Origin: JAPEKQ01 sp964516845
GTDB taxonomy: Bacteria; Joyebacterota; Joyebacteria; Joyebacterales; Joyebacteraceae
Direction: 5' to 3'
Assembly (NCBI GenBank): GCA_964516845.1
Contig: CAZEXP010000001.1
Span: 62,001-126,000 of the forward strand
Length of the DNA stretch: 64,000 nt
The notes under the pieces were generated by a model. It did no database searches. It had not been told where the DNA came from and worked only from the letters and a program-made list of their open reading frames with translations. Position numbers and translations under genes: made by a program. Within the stretch, counting starts at the first letter, position 1, and each line of letters opens with the position of its first letter. Positions 49,361 to 57,754 of the stretch are shown here, piece by piece.

Positions 49361-52054
49361 ATGACGGCGAGCGAGATCAGGAGACGGTACATCGAGTACT
49401 TCGCGGAGCGTGGCCATGAGGTGGTCCCGAGCGCTCCGCTGATCCCGCGGGACGACCCCACGCTCCTGTTCAACTCGGCGGGGATGGTGCCGTTCAAGCG
49501 GTACTACCTGATGGAGGAACCCCCGTACCGACGGGCGGTGACATCGCAGCGGTGTCTGAGGCTGTCCGATCTCGACGAGGTCGGTCGGAGTCCATATCAT
49601 GCGACCTTCTTCGAGATGCTGGGGAACTTCTCGTTCGGCGACTACTTCAAGGAACAGACGATTCAATGGGCGTGGGACTTCCTCACGAACGTCCTGGGAT
49701 TCGACGCGGACCGTCTCTGGGTGACGGTACATCGCGAGGACGATGCGACCGCCGACATATGGCGGACGAAGGTCGGGTTCCCGGCGGAACGGATCGTCGC
49801 GCTCGGTGACAAGGACAACTTCTGGGGACCGGCGGGCGATTCGGGTCCGTGCGGTCCGTGCTCGGAGATCCACGTCGACATGGGTACGGACGTGGGGTGT
49901 GGCGACCCGGACTGCAAGCCCGGGTGTGAGTGCCGGCGCTTCTTCGAGGTATGGAATCTCGTCTTCCCGCAGTTCATGCAGTCCGCCGATGGGAGCAGAG
50001 AGCCGCTCAAGCGTCCCGGGATCGACACCGGGATGGGACTCGAGCGGATGGCCGCCGTGCTCCAGGGCGCCTCGAGCCTCTATGACACCGACATCATGAG
50101 GCCGATTGTAGAGGCCGTGAAGCGCGAGGTGGAGGAGGCGGGTGGAGAACTGCCGCCGCTGTCCGAGGGCATACCGGGTGTGGCGACGGAGGTCGCCGTG
50201 ATCAGCGATCACACGCGCGCGATGACATTCGCGATCGCCGAGAACATCCTCCCGTCGAACGAGGCCCAGGGGTACGTCGTGCGGCGCGTCATCCGGCGCG
50301 CGGTCCGGCGAGGCCTCGCGCTCGGCATCACGAAGCCGTTCCTCTACCGACTCACGGGCGTCGTCGTCGAAGTGATGAAGGACGGACACCAGCACCTCGA
50401 ACCGCTCCGCGAGCACATCGCGCTGGTCGTGCGCTCGGAGGAGGAGCGGTTCCACACGACGCTCACCCAGGGCAGCGCGCTCTTCGAAGAGATCGTCAAC
50501 CGTGTCGTCGCGGCGGGCGGTACGACCGTCGCCGGCTCCGACGCATTCGCGCTCTACGATACGTACGGATTCCCTCCCGACCTCACCTCCGAGATGGCCG
50601 CCGAGCGGGGGCTCGACGTGGACATGCCCGGATTCGAGGCCGCTATGGAGCAGCAGAAGGAGCGCGGGCGGCGCGCCTCATCCTTCGGAACAGCAGTGGA
50701 CGCGCGGAAGTGGACCGTCGGCGGTGACGCGTCGCCGAGGACCGATTTCGTCGGGTACGGGCTCAGGGCCCTCCGAAGCGTCGATGCGGAGACGGCGTCG
50801 AGCGGTGTTCCGTCGGACGCCGTGGAGGCGACCGTGACACGGGTTCGCGCCGGACTCACTGAGGGTCTTCTCGAAGTGGCTCTGGACCGGACCCCGTTCT
50901 ACGCGGAGTCGGGCGGGCAGGCCGCCGACGCCGGCTGGCTTCAGGGGGACGGGTTCGAGGCCGAGGTCGCGAATGTGTACAAGGAGGACGAACTGACCGT
51001 CCACGTCCTCAGGTCGATGACCGGGAGCGTGAAGCCCGGCGACGTCGTGAGCGCGTCCGTCGATCTGGCGGTCCGCCGTCGGATCGAGAAGAACCACACG
51101 GCGACCCACCTGATGCAGTCGGCCCTGCGGCACACGCTCGGGGGCCACGTGCACCAGTCGGGTTCGTGGGTCGGGCCGGAGCGTCTCCGTTTCGATTTCA
51201 CACACTTCGCAGCACTCTCGCAGGGCGAGCTGGTGGAGGTCGAGGACGCGGTGAATGCGTGGATCCGCGCGGACCTTCCGGTGGGCGAGAACGAGACGAC
51301 CCTCGATTGCGCTATCGAACAGGGAGCGACGGCTCTCTTCGACGAGAAGTACGGCGACACCGTCAGAACCATTACGGTGGAAGGCGTCAGCCTCGAACTC
51401 TGCGGGGGCACGCACGTGGCGCGAACCGGGGAGATCGGCGGATTCCGGATCATATCGGAGTCGAGCGTGGCGGCGGGGACGAGACGGATCGAGGCCCTCA
51501 CGGGCGTCGATGTCGTCCTCCACGCGCGGGAGGCCGAGAACGCGCTCCACGAAGCGTCGACCGAGCTCAAGGTACGGCCGGACGAGCTTGCGGGGAGGGT
51601 GCGCGAACTCACGGCTGACGTGTCGCGCCTCTCGAAGGAACTCGCTCTGGAACGGCGCCGGTCGGCCGGGGCATCGGCAGACGGTCTCATCGAACAGACG
51701 GTCACGCTGGAGGCCTCGGGTGTGAGAGTCCTCGCGACCAGAACGGATGCCGCGACGGTGCCCGATCTCAGGGCGCAGGCGGACGGTCTCAGAGAGAAGC
51801 TTGATACTGCGGCGGTCGGAGTGCTGGGCGCCGTCATCGATGACAAGCCCTCGATGATAGCGTTCGTCACGGACGATCTGGTGAAGCCGGGTCGGCTGAA
51901 GGCGGGCGACGTCGTCCGCATCGTCGGCGAGGTGATGGGCGCGCGCGGCGGAGGGAAACCGCACATGGCGCAGGCCGGCGGCGGCGATGCATCGAAGCTC
52001 GACGAGGCGCTTGCGTCCGTTGCGGCAGTCGTCGAGCGCCTCTTGAACGAATAG
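49361..52054 (+). CDS. alaS: Alanyl-tRNA synthetase
   Basis: 897 residues, full length. The catalytic core starts MTASEIRRRYIEYFAERGHEVVPSAPLIPRDDPTLLFNSAGM. The editing domain has HTATH (about 577-581) and CGGTH (about 682-686) zinc ligands, and the C-Ala domain ends with GGGKPHMAQAGG. A Cys-rich insertion, CGDPDCKPGCEC, lies in the core (about 185-196). The recA-recX-alaS order is common. Confidence 0.97.
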   Translation: MTASEIRRRYIEYFAERGHEVVPSAPLIPRDDPTLLFNSAGMVPFKRYYLMEEPPYRRAVTSQRCLRLSDLDEVGRSPYHATFFEMLGNFSFGDYFKEQTIQWAWDFLTNVLGFDADRLWVTVHREDDATADIWRTKVGFPAERIVALGDKDNFWGPAGDSGPCGPCSEIHVDMGTDVGCGDPDCKPGCECRRFFEVWNLVFPQFMQSADGSREPLKRPGIDTGMGLERMAAVLQGASSLYDTDIMRPIVEAVKREVEEAGGELPPLSEGIPGVATEVAVISDHTRAMTFAIAENILPSNEAQGYVVRRVIRRAVRRGLALGITKPFLYRLTGVVVEVMKDGHQHLEPLREHIALVVRSEEERFHTTLTQGSALFEEIVNRVVAAGGTTVAGSDAFALYDTYGFPPDLTSEMAAERGLDVDMPGFEAAMEQQKERGRRASSFGTAVDARKWTVGGDASPRTDFVGYGLRALRSVDAETASSGVPSDAVEATVTRVRAGLTEGLLEVALDRTPFYAESGGQAADAGWLQGDGFEAEVANVYKEDELTVHVLRSMTGSVKPGDVVSASVDLAVRRRIEKNHTATHLMQSALRHTLGGHVHQSGSWVGPERLRFDFTHFAALSQGELVEVEDAVNAWIRADLPVGENETTLDCAIEQGATALFDEKYGDTVRTITVEGVSLELCGGTHVARTGEIGGFRIISESSVAAGTRRIEALTGVDVVLHAREAENALHEASTELKVRPDELAGRVRELTADVSRLSKELALERRRSAGASADGLIEQTVTLEASGVRVLATRTDAATVPDLRAQADGLREKLDTAAVGVLGAVIDDKPSMIAFVTDDLVKPGRLKAGDVVRIVGEVMGARGGGKPHMAQAGGGDASKLDEALASVAAVVERLLNE

Positions 52055-52153
52055 CGACACAGGGAATCTGAACGGAGCCGCTGCGGGGTGCAGGGGGGGG
52101 GCGACCGCGCCTCTCGCGTGGCTGCTCGACACTTCTGAAAGGTCGGTGATCCT

Positions 52154-53218
52154 ATCAAGGCTCTCGTGCTTTCGGGCGGTAAAGGAACTCGGCTACGCCC
52201 CATCACGCACACGAGCGCGAAGCAGCTCGTGCCCATCGCGAACAAGCCCATCCTGTTCTATGGACTCGAGGCGATTCGCGCGGCCGGTATCATCGACGTC
52301 GGTATCATCGTGGGTGAAACGGCGGCCGAGATCGAGGAGGCCGTGGGGGACGGGTCGGCCTTCGGACTCAAGGTGACCTACATCCATCAGGACGCGCCGA
52401 AGGGGCTGGCGCATGCCGTGATGATCGCCGAGGAGTTCATGGGGAAGGAACCCTTCGTGATGTACCTCGGGGACAATCTCATCCGGGGCGGCATCACGGA
52501 CTTCGTCGACGAGTTCCAGAGGAACCGGCCGAACGCGCAGATTCTCCTCGCGCGGGTCGACAATCCGAGCGACTTCGGTGTCGCTGAACTCAGGGAGGGT
52601 CACGTCGTCCGTCTTGAGGAGAAGCCGTTGGAGCCGAAGTCCGACCTGGCGCTCGTCGGAGTATACATGTTCGACGCCGGCGTGTTCGCCGCCACGAAGA
52701 AGATCAAACCGTCGGGGAGAGGCGAACTCGAGATCACCGACGCGATCCAGTACCTGATCGATGACGGACAGAGCGTCCGCGCACATGAGGTGACGGGGTG
52801 GTGGAAGGACACGGGCAAGCTCGAGGACATCCTCGAGGCGAACCGGATGATCCTCGAGACGATCGTGGGACGCATCGATGGCGACGTGGACACGTCATCC
52901 AGGATCGACGGGAGCGTCGTCGTCGAGGAGGGTGCGCAGGTGCGCGGCAGCGTGCTCCGGGGCCCGCTCATCATCGGTCGGAACACCGTCATCCAGAAGT
53001 CCTACGTCGGGCCGTTCACATCGATCTACCACGACGTGTTCATACAGAATTCGGAACTGGAGCACAGCATCATCCTCGAGAATTCGCGGATCACGAATCT
53101 CGGGCATCGGATGGAGCGGAGCCTCGTCGGAAAGAACGTTGAGATCGTCCAGAGCGGGATGATGCCGAAGGCGTATCGTTTCATGCTCGGCGATGCGAGT
53201 CGTATCGAGGTTCCGTAG
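52154..53218 (+). CDS. Sugar-phosphate nucleotidyltransferase (long RmlA-like, glucose-1-phosphate thymidylyltransferase), probable ATC start
   Basis: About 354 residues. The nucleotide-binding signature LSGGKGTRLRPITHTSAKQLVPIANKPI is immediate, and the C-terminal 100 residues are a left-handed beta-helix (DGSVVVEEGAQVRGSVLRGPLIIGRNTVIQKSYVGPFTSI), as in long RmlA/archaeal-type enzymes. The family N-terminus MKALVLSGG corresponds here to codons ATC AAG GCT CTC GTG, so the Met position is ATC 52154. GTG 52166 would remove the first residues of strand 1. GGTGAT just upstream may serve as ribosome-binding site. The ATC start is inference. rfbD follows, supporting dTDP-sugar synthesis. Confidence 0.85.
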   Translation: MKALVLSGGKGTRLRPITHTSAKQLVPIANKPILFYGLEAIRAAGIIDVGIIVGETAAEIEEAVGDGSAFGLKVTYIHQDAPKGLAHAVMIAEEFMGKEPFVMYLGDNLIRGGITDFVDEFQRNRPNAQILLARVDNPSDFGVAELREGHVVRLEEKPLEPKSDLALVGVYMFDAGVFAATKKIKPSGRGELEITDAIQYLIDDGQSVRAHEVTGWWKDTGKLEDILEANRMILETIVGRIDGDVDTSSRIDGSVVVEEGAQVRGSVLRGPLIIGRNTVIQKSYVGPFTSIYHDVFIQNSELEHSIILENSRITNLGHRMERSLVGKNVEIVQSGMMPKAYRFMLGDASRIEVP

Positions 53219-53231
53219 TCAGGAGAGGCGC

Positions 53232-54074
53232 GTGGAACACGTACTGGTCACCGGGGCGCAGGGCATGCTGGGCAGCGTGCTGGTTGAAGAGCTGGCCTCG
53301 CACTGCACGGTGACGTGTGTCGACATCGGGGAGTTCGACATCACCGATGCGGAGCTCTGCTCGCGCACGATCGAGAGCGCTGCTCCCGCCGTGGTCATCA
53401 ACTGCGCCGCCTACGTCGACGTCGACGGCGCCGAGGGCGATGCGGAGCGGGCTCATGCGGTGAACGCCGTGGGAGCCGGCAACGTTGCAGCAGCAGCGGC
53501 AGCCGTGGGCGCGCGGATCGTGCAGATCAGCACGGACTACGTGTTCGACGGGGAGAAGAGGGAACCATACGAGGTGTACGATGAACCGGCACCCCTGGGT
53601 GTCTACGGGGCTTCGAAGCTGGGCGGCGAGCGGGCCGTCATGAAATCGGGCGCGTCGTGGCTCATCGTCAGGACCTCCTGGCTCTACGGACACCGTGGCC
53701 CCAACTTCGTCGAGACCATCATTCGCGCGGCGAAGGAGCGTGGGAGGCTCGAGGTGGTCGACGACCAGTTCGGGGCGCCGACGAACGCCCGGGATCTCTC
53801 GGCCGTCATCAGGGAGCTTGTCGACGCGCGCGCCGAGGGGATCGTGCACGCCACGAACTCCGGATCGACGACGTGGTTCGGCTTTGCAAGAGCCATCGTC
53901 GATGCGGCGGGTATGTCGGACGTTCCGATCGACCCCGTGGGAAGCGAGGCCTTTCCGCGACCGGCAGCACGGCCTCATAACTCGGTATTGTCGCTTGCGC
54001 TTCTGCGCGAGCTGATTGGCTGGGAGCCGCGTCCATGGCTCGCGGCCGTCCAGGAATACATCGCAGAGAGGTAG
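53232..54074 (+). CDS. rfbD: dTDP-4-dehydrorhamnose reductase
   Basis: About 280 residues of the extended short-chain dehydrogenase fold. NADPH loop VLVTGAQGMLGSVL (about 4-17), STDYVFDGEKREPY (about 102-115), YGASKLGGE with the catalytic Tyr and Lys (about 127-135), and WLYG / PNFVETI match RfbD. It reduces dTDP-4-keto-rhamnose in the last step of dTDP-L-rhamnose synthesis. rfbB and rfbC are not seen here. GTG 53232 has AGGAGAGG upstream. Confidence 0.9.
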   Translation: MEHVLVTGAQGMLGSVLVEELASHCTVTCVDIGEFDITDAELCSRTIESAAPAVVINCAAYVDVDGAEGDAERAHAVNAVGAGNVAAAAAAVGARIVQISTDYVFDGEKREPYEVYDEPAPLGVYGASKLGGERAVMKSGASWLIVRTSWLYGHRGPNFVETIIRAAKERGRLEVVDDQFGAPTNARDLSAVIRELVDARAEGIVHATNSGSTTWFGFARAIVDAAGMSDVPIDPVGSEAFPRPAARPHNSVLSLALLRELIGWEPRPWLAAVQEYIAER

Positions 54075-54079
54075 GCGAG

Positions 54080-54679
54080 ATGGGGACTGATCTGGCGAGG
54101 TACGAGCAGGCGGCCGAACGCATCATGGCGGCGAGCGTGGCCGCGGTCGAGGGCGCGCACCGCGAGCTTCCGGGAGTCGCAGCCGAAGTGGCGGCCGCGA
54201 TCCTCAAGGCGTTCCGTTCGGGCGGGAAGGTCCTCTTCTGCGGAAACGGCGGGAGCGCGGCCGACGCGCAGCACCTCGCAGCGGAACTCGCGGCGCGACT
54301 GAAGCTGGACCGCCCCGGACTGCCGGCGCTCGCGCTGACGGTCAACGCGTCCGTCCTCACGGCGGTGGCCAATGATTTCGGGTACGATGAGGTCTTCGCT
54401 CGTCAGGTGGAGGCCCTGGGGCGGAGTGGCGACGTGTTGGTCGGGATCTCGACCAGCGGATCGTCACGGAATGTCGTTCGCGCACTGGAGACGGCAGGGG
54501 AGCGTGGGATCGTGACGGTGGCCCTGGTGGGCGGCGACGGCGGCCCGATGGCAGCTGTGAGTGATATGACGGTGCGCGTGCCGGCAACGGGTACGCAGCA
54601 CGTTCAGGAGGCTCAGATAGCGTTCGGCCACGCGATCTGCGAGATCGTCGAGGCCGAGATGTTCCCGCAGGAGGGTTGA
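54080..54679 (+). CDS. gmhA: D-sedoheptulose 7-phosphate isomerase (phosphoheptose isomerase)
   Basis: About 199 residues, a SIS-domain isomerase making the heptose precursor of LPS core. CGNGGSAADAQHLAAELAARLK (about 53-74), the GISTSGSSRNVVRAL phosphate loop (about 118-132) and TQHVQEAQIAFGHAICE match GmhA/DiaA-like proteins; QHLAAEL carries the active-site acid/base. ATG 54080 follows the rfbD stop by 5 bp. The neighbour context supports envelope sugar synthesis. DiaA-type function cannot be excluded. Confidence 0.88.
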   Translation: MGTDLARYEQAAERIMAASVAAVEGAHRELPGVAAEVAAAILKAFRSGGKVLFCGNGGSAADAQHLAAELAARLKLDRPGLPALALTVNASVLTAVANDFGYDEVFARQVEALGRSGDVLVGISTSGSSRNVVRALETAGERGIVTVALVGGDGGPMAAVSDMTVRVPATGTQHVQEAQIAFGHAICEIVEAEMFPQEG

Positions 54680-55294
54680 GTGGAACCGGTCATCATCGGA
54701 ATCGCGGGCGGTACCGGATCGGGCAAGACAACGGTGGCCAAGGAGGTGCTGAAGCACTTCCCGGGCGCAAGCGTCGTGACGATCCATCACGACTCCTACT
54801 ACAGGGACCGCAGCCACCTCCCTTTCGAGGAGCGGGTCTCCATCAACTATGATCACCCGGACGCGTTCGAGAACCAGTTGATGCTCGAGCAGCTGATGGC
54901 GCTCAAGTCCGGGGAGACGATCCAGAAGCCGCTGTACGATTATGAGACACACACCAGGAAGCCGGAGACTCTGACCATCCGGCCCGCTCGCATCGTGTTG
55001 CTCGAGGGGATTCTCGTTCTCGCGCTGAGTGAGATCCGCGAGATCCTCGACATCAAGCTCTACGTCGACACGGACGCGGACGAGAGGTTCATTCGAAGGC
55101 TGAGGCGCGACATGGTCAGGCGCGGCCGCACGGCGGAGCAGGTCATCGAGCAGTACCTCGATACGGTGCGGCCGATGCACCTCCAGTTCGTCGAGCCGAG
55201 CAAGCGCTACGCTGACGTCATCATCCCGGAGGGCGGGAAGAACGTCGTCGCGGTCGACCTCATCGTCACGAAACTCAGAGACATCCTGACCTGA
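54680..55294 (+). CDS. udk: Uridine kinase
   Basis: 204 residues; phosphorylates uridine and cytidine in pyrimidine salvage. P-loop IGIAGGTGSGKTTVAKEVL (about 5-23), HHDSYYRD (about 33-40), NYDHPDAFENQLM (about 52-64) and RRLRRDMVRRGRTAEQVIEQY (lid) are Udk signatures. GTG start immediately after the gmhA stop, with AGGAGG at 6 bases. Confidence 0.94.
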   Translation: MEPVIIGIAGGTGSGKTTVAKEVLKHFPGASVVTIHHDSYYRDRSHLPFEERVSINYDHPDAFENQLMLEQLMALKSGETIQKPLYDYETHTRKPETLTIRPARIVLLEGILVLALSEIREILDIKLYVDTDADERFIRRLRRDMVRRGRTAEQVIEQYLDTVRPMHLQFVEPSKRYADVIIPEGGKNVVAVDLIVTKLRDILT

Positions 55295-55305
55295 ACGGGG
55301 GAGGC

Positions 55306-56199
55306 ATGCGAGCACTTGCCGGACTCGTAGCGACGCTGCGTCCGCACCAGTGGACCAAGAACACGGTGCTCTTCGCCGGGCTCATCTTCGCGGGTGGCCT
55401 GGGGGACCGCGGTCTCGTCACCCTGGCGGTCTCGGGCGCCGTGATCTTCTGCCTGCTGTCGGGTGCGGTCTATATCCTCAACGACATCGTGGACATCGAG
55501 AAGGATCGGCGCCACCCGGAGAAGAAGCTGCGTCCGCTTGCATCAGGCATGCTGCCGGTCGGTCTCGCCGCGGTCGCGGCGGTCGTCTTCGCCGGCGTCG
55601 CGGTGTTCTGGTCGTACTCCATCTATCCGACGTTCGGTCACACCAGTGTCGGCTTCCTCGCGTTGAACGTACTCTACAGCCTTGTTCTGAGACGCATGGT
55701 CATTCTCGACGTGGTGGCGATCGCGGTCGGTTTCGTTCTGCGCGCGGTGGCGAGCGTCGAGGTTCTTCGCGGCGCCGCGCCGGGCACCGAACTCTCACCC
55801 TGGCTGCTCGTCTGCACGTTCTTCCTTGCGCTCTTCCTCGGGCTTGGCAAACGCCGGGCCGAGGTTCTCACGCTTGGGGGCGGCGCGGGAGGCCACCGTG
55901 CGTCGCTCGAGCACTATCCGCCGGACTTCGTCAACGCGCTCATCGGCATTGTGACCGCCTCAACGATCGTCTCGTATGCCATCTACACGATCTGGCCGGG
56001 GACGGTTGAGAAGGTAGGCAGCGCCGGCCTGGTCTACACGGTGCCGTTCGTCGTCTACGGGCTGTTCCGCTATCTGTACCTGGTGTTTGCAGGCGGCAGC
56101 GGAGGCAAACCCTCCAGGGTGCTGGTCACCGATGTGCCGCTTGTGGTGAACATCCTCCTGTGGGTCGCGGTCGTCGTCTGGGTCCTCTATTCGTCCTGA
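55306..56199 (+). CDS. UbiA-family prenyltransferase, decaprenyl-phosphate phosphoribosyltransferase (DPPR synthase)-like
   Basis: 297 residues with about 8-9 membrane helices. LRPHQWTKNTVLFAGLIF at the N-terminus, NDIVDIEKDRRHPEKKLRPLA (Asp-rich, about 63-83) and GLGKRRAEVL are features I recognise from DPPR synthases such as mycobacterial UbiA (Rv3806c), which transfer phosphoribose from PRPP to polyprenyl phosphate. It lies in a run of sugar genes. prs, which makes PRPP, is about 2.5 kb downstream. Making a lipid-linked ribose or arabinose donor is inferred. Confidence 0.8.
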   Translation: MRALAGLVATLRPHQWTKNTVLFAGLIFAGGLGDRGLVTLAVSGAVIFCLLSGAVYILNDIVDIEKDRRHPEKKLRPLASGMLPVGLAAVAAVVFAGVAVFWSYSIYPTFGHTSVGFLALNVLYSLVLRRMVILDVVAIAVGFVLRAVASVEVLRGAAPGTELSPWLLVCTFFLALFLGLGKRRAEVLTLGGGAGGHRASLEHYPPDFVNALIGIVTASTIVSYAIYTIWPGTVEKVGSAGLVYTVPFVVYGLFRYLYLVFAGGSGGKPSRVLVTDVPLVVNILLWVAVVVWVLYSS

Positions 56200-56234
56200 G
56201 CAGGGACGACTCAACCAGCAACGGGAGACGTTTC

Positions 56235-57131
56235 ATGAGCGTGCGCGTTCGAGCGTTCGCCAAGGTCAACCTCGGTCTCTCCGTTGTCTCTCGACGCCCC
56301 GACGGATTTCACGACATCGACACGCTCTTCCAGAGCATCGACCTCGCCGACACCCTGGTTCTCGAGGAGTCCGCCGCCGGCATGACCGTGTCCGCACGTG
56401 GGCTCGTCGTGCCGCTGGACGAGAGCAATCTGGCCTGGCGAGCGGCGGAGGCGGTGCGGTCGGAGACCGGCTGTCCCCCCGTATCGATCGATATTCACAA
56501 GCGCATTCCTGTGGCGGCCGGATTGGGTGGTGGAAGCGCGGACGCGGCGGGCACGCTGCTCGGCATGTGCAGCCTCTTTGACCTCGATCTGACCGATGGA
56601 GATCTGAAGCGACTGGCGCTCGGGATCGGTTCCGACGTGCCTTTCATGCTTCGCGGCGGTACGGCCAGGGGGCGGGGCAGAGGGGAGAACCTGGAGTGGT
56701 GGCCGGGGCTTTCTGGGTTCGCGCTCGTTCTTGTGACCCCGCCGGTGCCAGTTTCCGCGGGTGAGGCCTACGCCGCAGCCAGAATCGGGTTGACACGCCA
56801 GGCCCTCTTCACTAAACTCAATTGTTCAGCTATCCAGGAAGGGGACATGCGCGCGCTACTGACGGCGCTTCGCAATGACCTCGAACCTGGCGTTGTGTCG
56901 TGCTGTCCGGAGGTCGCAGCCGTTCGTCGGGCGCTCGAGAGGGCTGGAGCGCTTGCGGTTCAGATGTCCGGGAGCGGCCCGACCGTCTTCGGATTGGCCG
57001 GGTCAAGGGAGGACGCTGAGGTACTTGCCGGTGCCATTCGCATGACGGGTGACCCCGGATGGTCCATACATGTAGCAGAGCCGATCGACTCCGGGTGTTG
57101 GGTCGGGGGCGCAAAGGAGCGTCGCTCCTGA
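56235..57131 (+). CDS. ispE: 4-diphosphocytidyl-2-C-methyl-D-erythritol kinase
   Basis: About 298 residues, a GHMP kinase of the non-mevalonate isoprenoid pathway. FAKVNLGLSVVSRRPDGFHDIDTLFQSI at the N-terminus, IPVAAGLGGGSADAAGTL as the ATP loop (about 92-109), SDVPFML and MSGSGPTVFGL near the C-terminus. ATG 56235 exposes the standard start. Its stop codon lies in the loop of a 9-bp hairpin (57120-57140). It shows that isoprenoids are made by the MEP route. Confidence 0.95.
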   Translation: MSVRVRAFAKVNLGLSVVSRRPDGFHDIDTLFQSIDLADTLVLEESAAGMTVSARGLVVPLDESNLAWRAAEAVRSETGCPPVSIDIHKRIPVAAGLGGGSADAAGTLLGMCSLFDLDLTDGDLKRLALGIGSDVPFMLRGGTARGRGRGENLEWWPGLSGFALVLVTPPVPVSAGEAYAAARIGLTRQALFTKLNCSAIQEGDMRALLTALRNDLEPGVVSCCPEVAAVRRALERAGALAVQMSGSGPTVFGLAGSREDAEVLAGAIRMTGDPGWSIHVAEPIDSGCWVGGAKERRS

Positions 57132-57140
57132 GGAGCGACG
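57120..57140 (+). promoter_or_regulatory. Perfect hairpin enclosing the ispE stop codon
   Basis: CGTCGCTCC (57120-57128) pairs with GGAGCGACG (57132-57140); the 3-nt loop is the TGA stop itself. No T-run follows. Confidence 0.5.
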
Positions 57141-57205
57141 GCGCGTGGAGTGTGTGCCCCGGATGCGATCTTGTCCCTTTTTCCAGACAAAGGGCGGTGA
57201 GACGC

Positions 57206-57538
57206 ATGCAGATCACTGAGGTCCGTCTGACACTGCGGACGGAGGACCGGCTGAAGGCGTTCGTCAGCATCACGTTCGACGACGCGTTCGTCGTGCGGGG
57301 TCTGAAGGTCATCGAGGGTAACTCTGATCTCTTCGTGGCGATGCCGAGTCGTCGCCGGAAGGACGGAGAGTTCAGGGACATCGCGCACCCGATCAACAAC
57401 GAGACGCGCGACATGATCGAGAAAGCGGTTCTCGACGAGTACGCGCGACAGCTGGAACTGGCGGAGAAGGGTGGCGTGGAGCACCAATCGGGCATTCCCG
57501 AACGAGAGCTGGTGCTCGCTGAGGACTACGATGACTGA
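57206..57538 (+). CDS. spoVG: SpoVG family RNA/DNA-binding regulator
   Basis: 110 residues: MQITEVRLTLRTEDRLKAFVSITFDDAFVVRGLKVIEGN and VAMPSRRRKDGEFRDIAHPINNETRDMIEKAVL are nearly the family consensus. The protein binds RNA and DNA and affects septation in Firmicutes; in a non-sporing lineage it is a general regulator. ATG 57206 is chosen for the conserved start. Order ispE-spoVG-prs-rplY-pth matches Bacillus. Confidence 0.95.
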   Translation: MQITEVRLTLRTEDRLKAFVSITFDDAFVVRGLKVIEGNSDLFVAMPSRRRKDGEFRDIAHPINNETRDMIEKAVLDEYARQLELAEKGGVEHQSGIPERELVLAEDYDD

Positions 57539-57604
57539 CGGTGCAGCCTACAGGCGGCGCACAGCAGCGAGCCCTGGTAAGAGATAGAGCTGCAACCGGC
57601 ACGC

Positions 57605-57678
57605 TGGGGCGTCGTCAAGTGGCAAGACACGGGTCTTTGGATCCCGCATCGGAGGTTCGAATCCTCCCGCCCCAGCCA
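57605..57678 (+). tRNA. tRNA-Gln (anticodon TTG)
   Basis: 74 nt with encoded CCA. Acceptor TGGGGCG pairs with CGCCCCA; anticodon loop CTTTGGA; T-arm GGAGGTTCGAATCCTCC. The 31-39 pair of the anticodon stem is T-T. Confidence 0.92.
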
Positions 57679-57754
57679 GAAAGCGGTCTGGGGCGGTGCG
57701 AGTTTCAACGGGACGGACTCAGAGGGCTCAGGACGACTGAACGGGAGAAGGCTG

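Noticed and set aside
47519..50455. Long minus-strand open frame opposite recA-recX-alaS
   Set aside because: The + strand genes are unmistakable; the antisense translation is compositionally biased without motifs.
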